From: Haliscomenobacter sp965225875
GTDB taxonomy: Bacteria; Bacteroidota; Bacteroidia; Chitinophagales; Saprospiraceae
DNA length: 64,000 nucleotides
Assembly: GCF_965225875.1 (NCBI RefSeq)
Contig: NZ_CBDDBS010000001.1
Coordinates: forward strand, 558,001-622,000
Reading direction: 5' to 3'
Shown here: one piece after another, positions 8,515 through 16,320 of the stretch
Layout of the letters: every line of letters begins with the position of its first letter
Numbering within the stretch: the stretch's first letter is position 1
Position numbers and translations under genes: made by a program
Notes under the pieces: generated by a model
What the model was told of the DNA's origin: nothing
What the model saw: the letters and a program-made list of their open reading frames with translations, nothing else
Databases searched by the model: none

Positions 8515-8627
8515 AAGGTTGAGAAGTTGAGGGGTTCAGAAGTTTAGGCTTCCGCAGCGTTTTTGACGAAAACCATGTCTAAGTCACTGCGGAAGCCTAA
8601 ACTTCTCAACTTCTCAACTCCTCAACT
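8515..8627. repeat. Palindromic repeat, CTCAACTTCTCAACTCCTCAAC family
   Basis: Arms of about 40 bases (AGTTTAGGCTTCCGCAG and complement, plus tandem TTGAGAAGTTGAGG units) surround a 25-base loop. It lies just after the thrS stop. A relative with the same repeated units is at 47935-48042. Confidence 0.85.
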
Positions 8628-8632
8628 TTTTC

Positions 8633-10570
8633 CTATTCTTCCTCCTTCGCCAGTGCTTCCTCGAACAGCTCCACAAAAGCCTCCAGGCTCACACTGCCCT
8701 TATCCCCTTCGCCTTGGCGACGTACTGCTACTGCGCCAGCCTCCATTTCCTTCTCACCAACGATGAGCATATAAGGTATACGTTTTAATTCGGTATCCCG
8801 GATTTTGCGACCGATGGTTTCGCTGCGGTCGTCGATGTAACCCCGAATGTCGTGAGCGGCCAGTTTCTCTTCGATTTCTTTGCAGTAGTCTACAAATTTA
8901 TCGCTGATTGGCAGCAGTGCATATTGCTCGGGCATGAGCCAAAGCGGGAATTTACCCGCCGTATTTTCAATCAAAATACTGATGAAGCGCTCCATCGACC
9001 CAAAAGGTGCGCGGTGGATCATCACCGGGCGGTGGGTTTTGTTGTCGGCGCCTACGTATTCCAGTTCAAAACGTTCGGGCAGGTTGTAATCCACCTGAAT
9101 GGTACCCAATTGCCACTGGCGGCCAATGGCGTCGCGCACCATGAAGTCCAGCTTCGGGCCGTAGAAGGCAGCTTCGCCCAACTCCATGGTGGTTTTTAGG
9201 CCTACCTCACGGGTTGCTTCGATGATGGCGTTTTCGGCGTTGCGCCAGTTTTCGTCCGTTCCGAGGTATTTCTCGGGTGTATTGGGGTCGCGCAGGGAGA
9301 TTTGAGCCGTGAACTCCTTAAAGCCCATTTTGTACAAAACCGTCCGGGTCAGATCCAATACATTCAGGAACTCATCCTTTACCTGATCTTCGGTACAAAA
9401 GATGTGGGCATCGTCTTGAGTGAAGCCACGTACCCGCGACAAACCGTGCAACTCGCCTGTTTGTTCGTAGCGATACACCGTGCCAAACTCGGCAATACGC
9501 ATCGGCAGATCGCGGTAAGAGTGGGGACGGTGCGCATAAATCTCGCAGTGGTGAGGGCAGTTCATCGGCTTGAGCAGGAACTCCTCCCCTTCCCTTGGCG
9601 TGTGGATGGGTTGGAAACTATCCTTGCCGTACTTGGCGTAGTGCCCGGAAGTGACGTACAATTCCTTGCGGCCAATGTGGGGGGTAGTGACCAGTTTGTA
9701 GCCCCGCTTTTCTTGCTCAGTGCGCAGGAAGTTCATCAAACGGTCGCGCAGGGCGTTGCCCTTGGGTAGCCAAATGGGCAAACCCGCCCCTACGCGCTCG
9801 GAAAACATAAAAAGTTCTAGTTCCTGCCCCAACTTGCGGTGATCGCGTTTGCGGGCTTCTTCCAGCATCACGAGGTGCTCTTGCAGGTCTTTTTGTTTGG
9901 GGAAAGCAACCCCATAAATGCGCTGCAACTGCTGGCGCGTCTCATCACCCTGCCAATAAGCACCCGCTACGTTGGTCAATTTTACAGCCTTGATGAATCC
10001 GGTATCCGGAATATGTGGCCCGCGGCAAAGGTCCACGAAGTTGCCTTGCGTATACAGCGTGAGGGCTTCGTCGGCACCGCGTTTTTCAATCAGTTCAATT
10101 TTGTACTCGTCTCCTTTCTCCTGGAAAAACTTCAGGGCTTCATCGCGGGTAATGTCTCTGCGGATGTAGCCATTCTTCTGCCGGGCCAGTTCGAGCATTT
10201 TCTCCTCGATCTTGGGCAGGTCGTCCAGCGAGATCTGTTTGCCACCGGGATCAACATCGTAGTAAAAACCATTCTCGGTAGCCGGGCCCGTACCAAATTT
10301 GATGCCAGGGAACAGGGCCTCCAATGCCTCGGCCATCAAGTGGGCGGAGGAGTGCCAGAATGTGGTTTTTCCGTCTTTATCATCCCAGGTGAGCAGCGTC
10401 AAGGTCGCGTCGGTGGGGATCGGACGGGTGGCATCCCACACTTCGCCGTTTACTTTTGCCGAAAGAACCTTCTGGGCCAAGCCCTCGCTGATGGAACGGG
10501 CTACTTCAAGCGCCGTTGTTCCTGGTTCGTACTCCCGAACCTTACCATCTGGGAAAGTAATGTTAATCAT
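8633..10570 (-). CDS. thrS: Threonyl-tRNA synthetase
   Basis: A 645-residue class II synthetase that charges tRNA-Thr. It has an N-terminal TGS domain (residues 1-60), the editing domain with HSSAHLMAEAL, the catalytic core with MNCPHHC (zinc Cys/His), motif 2 region RIAEFGTVYRYEQTGELHG, motif 3 HRAPFGSMERF, and an anticodon-binding C-terminus ending in acidic residues. Length is normal. The ATG at 10570 is preceded 33 bases upstream by a consensus promoter -7 box that lies inside a palindromic repeat, so the element probably drives this essential gene. Confidence 0.98.
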   Translation of the reverse strand: MINITFPDGKVREYEPGTTALEVARSISEGLAQKVLSAKVNGEVWDATRPIPTDATLTLLTWDDKDGKTTFWHSSAHLMAEALEALFPGIKFGTGPATENGFYYDVDPGGKQISLDDLPKIEEKMLELARQKNGYIRRDITRDEALKFFQEKGDEYKIELIEKRGADEALTLYTQGNFVDLCRGPHIPDTGFIKAVKLTNVAGAYWQGDETRQQLQRIYGVAFPKQKDLQEHLVMLEEARKRDHRKLGQELELFMFSERVGAGLPIWLPKGNALRDRLMNFLRTEQEKRGYKLVTTPHIGRKELYVTSGHYAKYGKDSFQPIHTPREGEEFLLKPMNCPHHCEIYAHRPHSYRDLPMRIAEFGTVYRYEQTGELHGLSRVRGFTQDDAHIFCTEDQVKDEFLNVLDLTRTVLYKMGFKEFTAQISLRDPNTPEKYLGTDENWRNAENAIIEATREVGLKTTMELGEAAFYGPKLDFMVRDAIGRQWQLGTIQVDYNLPERFELEYVGADNKTHRPVMIHRAPFGSMERFISILIENTAGKFPLWLMPEQYALLPISDKFVDYCKEIEEKLAAHDIRGYIDDRSETIGRKIRDTELKRIPYMLIVGEKEMEAGAVAVRRQGEGDKGSVSLEAFVELFEEALAKEEE

Positions 10571-10599
10571 GGTTTAAGATTTATTTCGCTATAATAGTT

Positions 10600-10714
10600 G
10601 GGCAAAAATAAGTGCTCATTTTTCTTAAGCCAAAGGATTAGATAAGGCACTTGGAATGAATCGTTTCCTTATCTAATCCTTTGGCAAAATGAGCACTTAT
10701 TTTTTTATCACCCC
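10600..10714. repeat. MITE-like palindrome, promoter-bearing family, copy A
   Basis: About 115 bp with near-perfect arms (GGGCAAAAATAAGTGCTCAT against ATGAGCACTTATTTTT) and an inner stem (AAAGGATTAGATAAG/CTTATCTAATCCTTT) around a loop GCACTTGGAATGAATCGTTTC. The two ends differ: GGGGCAAAAA at one, TTTATCRCCCC at the other, so the element has a direction. Same loop and ends as copies at 21031 and 53006. It occupies much of the 307-base gap between thrS and the TMTC-like gene. Confidence 0.9.
10603..10634 (-). promoter_or_regulatory. Consensus Bacteroidota promoter for thrS, inside the palindrome
   Basis: On the minus strand TTTG (10634-10631), 20 bases, then TATTTTTG (10610-10603) matches TTTG-N19/21-TAnnTTTG exactly. 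Transcription would begin about 10596, giving a leader of about 26 bases before the thrS ATG. Confidence 0.75.
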
Positions 10715-10762
10715 ATAGCGGCTGCAAAAATAGGCAGGATTAGCAGGTTTTTTTAGGATTGG

Positions 10763-10847
10763 GGAAAAAAGTTTAGAAGCTTGAGCTATATCTGCGCTTC
10801 GGCTTCGCTCAGCGACCGATATAGCTCAAGCTTCTAAACTTTTTTCC
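10763..10847. repeat. Inverted repeat with a shared loop core
   Basis: Perfect 29-base arms (GGAAAAAAGTTTAGAAGCTT plus GAGCTATAT and complement) around a GC-rich loop reading, on the minus strand, CGGTCGCTGAGCGAAGCCGA. A similar loop occurs in the repeat at 36591, whose arms are unrelated. It lies 30 bases upstream of the TMTC-like gene, between divergent genes. Confidence 0.85.
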
Positions 10848-10877
10848 TATTTTCGCTCCCAAATCAAGGATACAATC

Positions 10878-12746
10878 ATGGCAAAAAGGAAACACCAGCC
10901 TAGCTCCAAATCTGTTCCTGCTTCTGGCAGTGCCAATAAACCAAACTCCAAAACTGCTAAAGCCGTTCCAATGGAGGCCAAATCTTCCACGGGTACTGCC
11001 GGACTGATCATCGCCGCATTGGCTTTTTTCCTCTACGCCCCTTCTCTCCGCTATGGTTATGTGCTGGACGACCAGATGATGTACGTCAACAACCAGTACG
11101 TGCAGGAAGGTTTTGCCGGAATTGGCAAAATCCTGAGTACGGAGTCCTTTGCCGGCTTTTTTGGCGAGCAAAAAAACCTACTGGTGGGTGGTCGTTACCG
11201 GCCCTTGTCCATCGTCACTTTTGCCATCGAAAAGGGTTTGTTTGGGCAAAATGCGGCCTTGAGCCATTTTGTCAACTTGCTGCTTTACGCCCTATTGGGT
11301 TGGTTGACCTACCGCACCCTGCGCCGGGTTTTTCCGCCGCAGGAAAAAGGCAGCTGGTGGTTCAGCCTGGCTGGTTTAGCTACCTTATTGTATGTATTGC
11401 ATCCCATCCACAGTGAAGCGGTAGCCAATGTCAAAGGGCGCGACGAAATTATGGCTGCCCTGGGAGCCATGGGTGCCTTGTACGCCAGTTGGCGCTACGC
11501 ACAAGCGGGCGAGATGCGCTGGAACATCATTGCCGCCGTGGTTTTTTTCCTGGGCTTGTTGTCCAAAGAAAATGCCTTGACGTTTATTGCGGTGATTCCA
11601 TTGGCCATCTACTATTTTGGTTCGGCCAGCAAGCGGCATTTGCTGATCAATACGGGAACCCTGGCCCTGACCGGGGTGTTGTATGTGGCCTTGCGTTACG
11701 CCATCGTCGGGCAGTTGTTGGGCGGACCTGAAACCGACCCAAACCCGATGAACGACCCTTTTGTCAATCTTTCTTCGAGCAATAAATACGCAACCATTTT
11801 TCTGACCCTGGGCTGGTACCTCAAACTCCTGGTTTTTCCCCACCCACTTACCCACGACTACTATCCTTATCATGTGCCCGTGGTTGGTTTTGACGATTGG
11901 CGGGCTTCGTTGGGACTGGCGTTGCATGTAGCGTTGGCGGGAGTGGCCATTTGGGGGCTTTGGAAAAAAAATGTCCCCACTTTTGCGGCGGCCTTTTATT
12001 TGATCACCTTATCTATAGTATCAAATTTGCCCTTTACCGTGGGGGCTTTTATGAATGAGCGTTTTGTGTTTTTGCCCTCTCTGGGATTCAGCTTGTTTTG
12101 CGCCTGGTTGATTGTGGCGTTTTTGCCAAAAAAATTAGGGCTCAGTGCAGGGCAAAGTTACCCACTGGGGCTGGGGCTGATTGCGGTGCTTTCTTTAGGT
12201 TATGCCCTCAAAACCTTCACCCGCTTGCCCGATTGGAAAGATGAAACGACCCTTAATGAGGCTGCGTATAAAATCTCTACGGGAAGTGCCCGCGCCAAAC
12301 TCTTCCATGCCGTAGCCATCTTCCGCAATGAGTACGCTCAGTTGCCGACCAATGAACTCAAAAAGGCCAAGCTGAATGAAATGATCCCAATGGTAGCCGA
12401 GGCGACCCGCATTTTACCAGAGTACAAAGCGGCCTGGGGCTTTATGGCCGGGCTGGCCGGTGAGCGCTACAAAATTGACCTGCAACTCCAACCGATGCTG
12501 GATGTGTTTGCCCAAGCTGCGGTGTACGATCCTAATTCGCAGTCGATTCATGACTTTATGAAATACGTCAAACCAAGTAGTGGGGCGGTGCCTCAGGCAA
12601 TCGCTGATTTTGCGTATCAAGTTGGTTATGTACACTTTGCGCAGCAAAAGCGGGATATGGAACATGCGCGGCAGTATTTGCAATATGGAGTAGGAACGGA
12701 AGGGGTTGATCCGAGAATTGAGAAGGCCTTAAAAAATCTGAGGTGA
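10878..12746 (+). CDS. TMTC-like / GT-C membrane glycosyltransferase-family protein
   Basis: A 622-residue multipass membrane protein. After a Lys/Ser-rich cytoplasmic N-terminus it begins a TMTC-like pattern: an early acidic motif VLDDQMMYVNN in the first luminal loop, GRYRPLSIVTF, then LHPIHSEAVANVKGRDE, and PHPLTHDYYPYHVP, all characteristic of DUF1736/TMTC proteins. About ten membrane spans occupy residues 40-450; the soluble C-terminal 170 residues are helical and may be TPR-like. TMTC relatives are O-mannosyltransferases that use a lipid-linked sugar; this activity is inferred. The last bases overlap a palindrome. Confidence 0.8.
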   Translation: MAKRKHQPSSKSVPASGSANKPNSKTAKAVPMEAKSSTGTAGLIIAALAFFLYAPSLRYGYVLDDQMMYVNNQYVQEGFAGIGKILSTESFAGFFGEQKNLLVGGRYRPLSIVTFAIEKGLFGQNAALSHFVNLLLYALLGWLTYRTLRRVFPPQEKGSWWFSLAGLATLLYVLHPIHSEAVANVKGRDEIMAALGAMGALYASWRYAQAGEMRWNIIAAVVFFLGLLSKENALTFIAVIPLAIYYFGSASKRHLLINTGTLALTGVLYVALRYAIVGQLLGGPETDPNPMNDPFVNLSSSNKYATIFLTLGWYLKLLVFPHPLTHDYYPYHVPVVGFDDWRASLGLALHVALAGVAIWGLWKKNVPTFAAAFYLITLSIVSNLPFTVGAFMNERFVFLPSLGFSLFCAWLIVAFLPKKLGLSAGQSYPLGLGLIAVLSLGYALKTFTRLPDWKDETTLNEAAYKISTGSARAKLFHAVAIFRNEYAQLPTNELKKAKLNEMIPMVAEATRILPEYKAAWGFMAGLAGERYKIDLQLQPMLDVFAQAAVYDPNSQSIHDFMKYVKPSSGAVPQAIADFAYQVGYVHFAQQKRDMEHARQYLQYGVGTEGVDPRIEKALKNLR

Positions 12747-12848
12747 CTCTTTAGTGCCTTAGGTTTCTTAGGTGGTGAAAGAATATCCTGCTACGCAGGT
12801 TTTTTCCTTTTTCACCACCTAAGAAACCTAAGGCACCAAAGAGTCACC
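12742..12848. repeat. Palindromic repeat, GTGCCTTAGGTTTCTTAGG family (best copy)
   Basis: Arms of about 39 bases, nearly perfect, from GGTGACTCTTTAGTGCCTTA to the matching TAAGGCACCAAAGAGTCACC, around a loop with a small CCTGCTACGCAGG hairpin. It lies between convergent genes and covers the stop codon of the TMTC-like gene (TGA 12744-12746), so it probably ends transcription from both sides. Confidence 0.9.
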
Positions 12849-12879
12849 CAAGATTGGGACTCATCAACATAGTGTCACC

Positions 12880-13338
12880 TTAAAAATAGAAGCGCAAACC
12901 AACCCCACCGCCCAAATCACCATCGGTGTATTCAAGCACCTGCAACCTTGGCGTAATCTGCCCAAAAAGTTCGAAGCGGTCAAAAAATACGTTCAAACCG
13001 AAGTTACCACTGATGCCCGCACCAATGTAATCCTCGTAGCGGCCACGCTCATAGAAGGAGATGAATGCCCCCGGGCCATAAAAGAAGTTGACATTGCCGG
13101 AACCGCCCACCGGTTTGTGGTACAAGGCATGGACGTTGACAAACAAATAATCATTCAAGTCCCAGGCCGCTAGAATATCGACCGAAGCCTTTCTGCCATT
13201 GTAAAACTTCAGGGTCAAACCACTCGGGTCGCCCACCTGTAAACCAATGCCAACACTGCCACTGGATACCTGCGCCTGCACAAAAACAGGGCTCAGTCCG
13301 AACAGGACGAAGGGTAAAACGAATAGAATTTTTTTCAT
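12880..13338 (-). CDS. Small outer-membrane beta-barrel protein
   Basis: A 152-residue protein with a signal peptide (MKKILFVLPFVLFGLSPVFV, then QAQ). The rest alternates hydrophobic and polar residues in short strands separated by Gly/Asn/Asp turns (DYLFVNVHALYHK, YIGAGISGNFGLNVFF) and ends with an aromatic C-terminus (GLRFYF), the usual outer-membrane assembly signal. Probably an eight-stranded barrel. No specific function can be read. It converges on the TMTC-like gene. Confidence 0.75.
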   Translation of the reverse strand: MKKILFVLPFVLFGLSPVFVQAQVSSGSVGIGLQVGDPSGLTLKFYNGRKASVDILAAWDLNDYLFVNVHALYHKPVGGSGNVNFFYGPGAFISFYERGRYEDYIGAGISGNFGLNVFFDRFELFGQITPRLQVLEYTDGDLGGGVGLRFYF

Positions 13339-13444
13339 TTGATTAAAATTTGGGTGTTACTAGAAGGGAGCAAAATATTCAGCTCAATGGGGGAAATCAG
13401 TTGTGAAACGTATAAAATAATCCGGTAAGTGTACGTTGGTGGGC

Positions 13445-13476
13445 AAAAAAAAGGCCGACTACTTCAGGTAGTCGGC
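13445..13476 (-). terminator. Rho-independent terminator
   Basis: GCCGACTAC and GTAGTCGGC form a 9- to 10-bp stem at 13454-13476; on the minus strand it is followed by eight T. It lies just downstream of the thioredoxin-like gene. Confidence 0.9.
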
Positions 13477-13513
13477 AATGATATTGGGTACTCTAACTCT
13501 AAACAAATCTGGG

Positions 13514-14551
13514 TCAAGCCGTTGGCCAAGGCCAGGACTCGGTGACGCTCTTGCCAATCATAGGCTTCCAGTTTTTCTTTGGATTGGCCTTGATTTCGCG
13601 CGCCAGTTCAATCTGCCGAGGCGACAACACCTCTTCTGGCGACTTGCCACCAGCCAAAAGGCTATTGGCACGCGCCGCTTGCAACTCCGTCATCGGCAGA
13701 TAACGATAATGACTTTGATAAAGGTAATATTTACTTTCGGGATCGGGGCGATAAGTGGAAGGATTTTTCACTTTGCCTTTTCCCAAGACCTTTTCTACTT
13801 TAGCTTGCTCCTGCGCATCGGCGGTAAAAACGCCATCGGCACATTTCACTTTGCTGCCCGATTCAATCAGGTTTTCAAAAGAAAGCAAGCGGGGATTGTA
13901 CTCCACGGTTACTACTTCGCGGCCAGCCATAAATCCAGCTTCGGTCGCTACTACTCCCGGGATTTTCCCCAGTTCTTTTTCACCGATCCAAAAACAGTAC
14001 ATCGATAAAGTCGCCGTTTTGGTGCCCAGCTCCCTGCTTTGGAATTCTTCCCGCAACAAAGCTAAGTAAGTGGGTACCACCAGATTGCTTTTTTCCAGGG
14101 CCACCAACATCGCATTCAATACCGCCAGGGGCGTGTAATTTCCTGAAACCCGTTCAGCCAGGTTCTTTTTGCTGGCATCCACAATGCGCACCACCGGATT
14201 GTTCCAGGCAGGTTCATTGTACAACTTGAGTACTTCGGCGTCTTTGCCACCTTTGTTGTTGTAAATCGCAACAGGGATGAACAGGGATTCGATGGCTTCA
14301 GCAATAAGTGGATGGCTCAGTACTTCAGCGCCATAACGTTGGCAAGTGCTGCATCCGGGCACTTCCTGAAAGAGCAAAAACACTGGCTTTTGTTCTTTTT
14401 TGGCCCGCGCCAAGCCTTGTTCAAAATCACGCACCCACGCAACTTTGCCCAACTCCGCCGGAGTTTGGGTGCCCTGGGAGAGGGCGACACTGGAGAAGCC
14501 CAGCATCAAGATGAGTATTATTTTGGTGCGTCTGAACATACAAGCGATCAA
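13514..14551 (-). CDS. Secreted thioredoxin-like protein fused to an MsrA-like domain
   Basis: A 345-residue protein whose more likely start is the ATG at 14539, giving a signal peptide MFRRTKIILILMLGFSSVALSQ. Residues about 35-150 form a thioredoxin-like fold with the active site VPGCSTCQRYG; the VPGC context recalls thioredoxin-like proteins in which the Cys can be selenocysteine. From about residue 190, CFWIGEKELGKIPGVVATEAG followed by GREVVTVEYNP resembles peptide methionine sulfoxide reductase A (GCFW..E, then G..G G...VTV.YDP), but with CFWIGE in place of GCFWGxE. It probably reduces oxidised protein thiols or methionines in the envelope; enzyme activity is inferred. Confidence 0.75.
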   Translation of the reverse strand: MIACMFRRTKIILILMLGFSSVALSQGTQTPAELGKVAWVRDFEQGLARAKKEQKPVFLLFQEVPGCSTCQRYGAEVLSHPLIAEAIESLFIPVAIYNNKGGKDAEVLKLYNEPAWNNPVVRIVDASKKNLAERVSGNYTPLAVLNAMLVALEKSNLVVPTYLALLREEFQSRELGTKTATLSMYCFWIGEKELGKIPGVVATEAGFMAGREVVTVEYNPRLLSFENLIESGSKVKCADGVFTADAQEQAKVEKVLGKGKVKNPSTYRPDPESKYYLYQSHYRYLPMTELQAARANSLLAGGKSPEEVLSPRQIELAREIKANPKKNWKPMIGKSVTESWPWPTA

Positions 14552-14606
14552 ATTGTGACTGCAAAATGGAACTATTATGCCACTTGAAATGTAGCGGTGG
14601 AGACAG

Positions 14607-14639
14607 TTTGTAAATAGTTTTCACGAAACTGTACATTTG
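14607..14639 (+). promoter_or_regulatory. Consensus promoter for the GNAT gene
   Basis: TTTG (14607-14610), 21 bases, TACATTTG (14632-14639) fits TTTG-N19/21-TAnnTTTG. The start codon is 20 bases downstream, so the leader would be very short. Confidence 0.7.
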
Positions 14640-14658
14640 TTTCAATTCACTTCAACTT

Positions 14659-15126
14659 ATGGAAAACATTTCGGTCACTCGTGACAATTACCTCATTACC
14701 ACGGACAAAGCGCATTTGAACCTGCATGCCGTGCACCAGTATTTGTCCAAAGAATCGTATTGGAGCCGCGGAATTCCCTTCGAAACGGTAAAAAAAGCGG
14801 CAGCGCACTCGCTCACATTTATCGTCCTCTGTGGCGAGGAACAGGTGGGGTATGCCCGCATCATTTCCGACTATGCCATCTTTGCCTACCTTGGTGATGT
14901 TTATATTCTGGATGCTCATCGAGGCAAAGGTTTGTCCAAATGGTTGATGGAAACCATCATGGGGCACCCCCAGTTGCAAGGGCTGCGGCGCTGGATCCTG
15001 GCTACCAGTGATGCGCATGGTTTGTACGCTCAGTATGGCTGGAAACCAGTGGCCAATCCGGCGATTTGGATGGAGGTACACAATCCGGATGTTTATAAAA
15101 TGACGAATTTTTCGAATGACGAATGA
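14659..15126 (+). CDS. GNAT-family N-acetyltransferase
   Basis: A 155-residue acetyltransferase. The acetyl-CoA binding region is clear: DVYILDAHRGKGLSKWLMETI (motif A, R-G-K-G-L) followed by LRRWILATSDAHGLYAQYGWKPV, typical of the small yghC/TDP-like GNATs that act on amino groups of small molecules or antibiotics. The substrate is unknown. The last eight or so codons (MTNFSNDE) are made from the palindrome starting at 15101, so the native C-terminus has been replaced. Confidence 0.9.
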   Translation: MENISVTRDNYLITTDKAHLNLHAVHQYLSKESYWSRGIPFETVKKAAAHSLTFIVLCGEEQVGYARIISDYAIFAYLGDVYILDAHRGKGLSKWLMETIMGHPQLQGLRRWILATSDAHGLYAQYGWKPVANPAIWMEVHNPDVYKMTNFSNDE

Positions 15127-15180
15127 CGAATACGGGGCTGCCCAATATTCGTCATTCGTCATTCGAAAAACTCGTCATTC
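15101..15180. repeat. Palindromic repeat, TTCGAATGACGAATGACGAA family
   Basis: Arms built from tandem ATGACGA units (TTTTTCGAATGACGAATGAC and complement) around a GGGGCTGCCC loop. It overlaps the 3' end of the GNAT gene and ends just before the DinB gene. A second copy is at 15642-15723, and a diverged half appears near 17090-17130. Confidence 0.9.
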
Positions 15181-15193
15181 AAAATACCTAATC

Positions 15194-15637
15194 ATGTTAC
15201 TTGAAACCTTACAAACTTTATACAAACGAGACCTTGAGCGCCTCAGCCAGGAAATTGGCCTGTACCAAAACGAGGCCAATATCTGGATCGTTGATGGCAA
15301 CATCAGCAACTCGGCAGGAAACCTCTGCCTGCACCTGGTGGGCAATTTGAACACCTACATCGGCGGGGAACTGGGCAAAACGGGGTACATCCGCGATCGA
15401 GACCTGGAGTTTTCACAAAAAAACGTCCCCCAGGCCGAACTCATCCAGATGGTCGAAAACACCCGCAAAGTGGTGGCCGAGGCCTTGAGCAAGGTCACTC
15501 CCGAACAACTAGAAGCGGATTACCCGCAGGAAGTGTTCGGCGGAAAAATGTCGACCCAGTTCTTCTTGGTGCATTTGGTCGCGCATTTGTCGTATCATTT
15601 GGGGCAGATCAATTATCATCGGAGGTTGTTGGATTGA
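15194..15637 (+). CDS. DinB / DUF1572-like four-helix protein
   Basis: A 147-residue helical protein starting at ATG 15194 (an earlier in-frame ATG at 15116 only reads through the palindrome). It has the DinB-superfamily metal-ligand pattern: a first His in LCLHLVGNL and a pair in HLVAHLSYHLGQINYHRR. DinB/YfiT relatives bind a metal with three His and some act as thiol-dependent transferases. Substrate unknown. It is sandwiched between two copies of the same palindrome. Confidence 0.85.
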   Translation: MLLETLQTLYKRDLERLSQEIGLYQNEANIWIVDGNISNSAGNLCLHLVGNLNTYIGGELGKTGYIRDRDLEFSQKNVPQAELIQMVENTRKVVAEALSKVTPEQLEADYPQEVFGGKMSTQFFLVHLVAHLSYHLGQINYHRRLLD

Positions 15638-15641
15638 GGGG

Positions 15642-15723
15642 TTTTTCGAATTTTTCGAATGATGAATGACGAATTTGGGGTTACCCAAGATTCGTCATTC
15701 ATCATTCGAAAAATTCGTCAATT
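15642..15723. repeat. Palindromic repeat, TTCGAATGACGAATGACGAA family, second copy
   Basis: Arms TTTTTCGAATGATGAATGAC and complement around GGGGTTACCC. It starts four bases after the DinB stop codon. The two copies bracket the DinB gene exactly. Confidence 0.9.
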
Positions 15724-15837
15724 CTCTGAATTTGCCCTGGTCAAATCCCGTCAAAAGTGCCTTGACTACCCTTCCCCATCTCCCTACCTTGCTCACCAGT
15801 ATCTTAGCACTGCTTTTTCAAAAATACACACCAGACC

Positions 15838-16044
15838 ATGAGCGAGAAGATCATCAAATTTGATTACGAAGGCCAGCACATCAGCTTCGAATTTGCCGAT
15901 GGCAATAAGATGATCAATGCCACGGAAATGGCGAAACCTTTTAAGGGTAAAATGGTAGCGGATTTCCTGAGGCTGAAAAATACGCGAGAATACATTGAAC
16001 TCATCGAGGAGCGATATGGGAATTCCCACATCGCTCCTCGATGA
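15838..16044 (+). pseudogene. KilA-N domain fragment
   Basis: A 68-residue frame with the start of a KilA-N domain, a DNA-binding module of phage origin: EGQHISFEFADGNKMINATE then AKPFKGKMVADFLRLKNTRE and YGNSH. Family members run well beyond this point (the domain alone is about 100 residues). Here the frame ends at APR-stop inside a fold-back repeat that complements the gene's own sequence. It is therefore a truncated gene rather than a complete protein, although it could still be expressed. Confidence 0.75.
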
Positions 16045-16045
16045 G
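16000..16045. repeat. Fold-back inverted repeat ending the KilA-N fragment
   Basis: CTCATCGAGGAGCGATATGGG, AATT, then CCCACATCGCTCCTCGATGAG: 21-base arms with a single mismatch. The left arm is KilA-N coding sequence, the right arm its complement. Confidence 0.9.
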
Positions 16046-16084
16046 AGGTGTTGCGGGTTGTTCTGGATTGCACTTAGCAAGAAA

Positions 16085-16266
16085 AACCCCGAAGGGGTGA
16101 CAGGATTATAGCAAAAGATAACCGGTTAATTTATAAAAGAGAAACCCCGAAGGGGTGGTATTCTTCTTTTGCATGCCACCTTAAAATAAAATAATGCCAC
16201 CCCTTCGGGGTTTTTCTAGGAACGGCACAGGCATTGATTCTATAATCCTGTCACCCCTTTGGGGTT
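16085..16266. repeat. REP module 5' of the RAYT gene, four copies
   Basis: Copies of AACCCCGAAGGGGTG at 16085 and 16143 (forward) and 16198 and 16252 (reverse; the last has TTT for TTC). The outer pair carries GACAGGATTATA, the inner pair GGTATTCTTC or its relative on its inner side, so the four units are arranged as a mirror. Confidence 0.95.
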
Positions 16267-16320
16267 TCTCGGTATAGAATGTCTATAATTATTTTAACCG
16301 GTTCACAAAAACAGTAACGA

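Noticed and set aside
9839..10594. Long plus-strand frame opposite thrS
   Set aside because: Shadow of a firmly identified synthetase gene.
13514..14551. Selenoprotein possibility for the VPGC motif
   Set aside because: The codon is TGC (Cys), not TGA, and no SECIS-like context was sought or needed.
14312..14587. Plus-strand frames opposite the thioredoxin-like gene
   Set aside because: Shadow frames without motifs.
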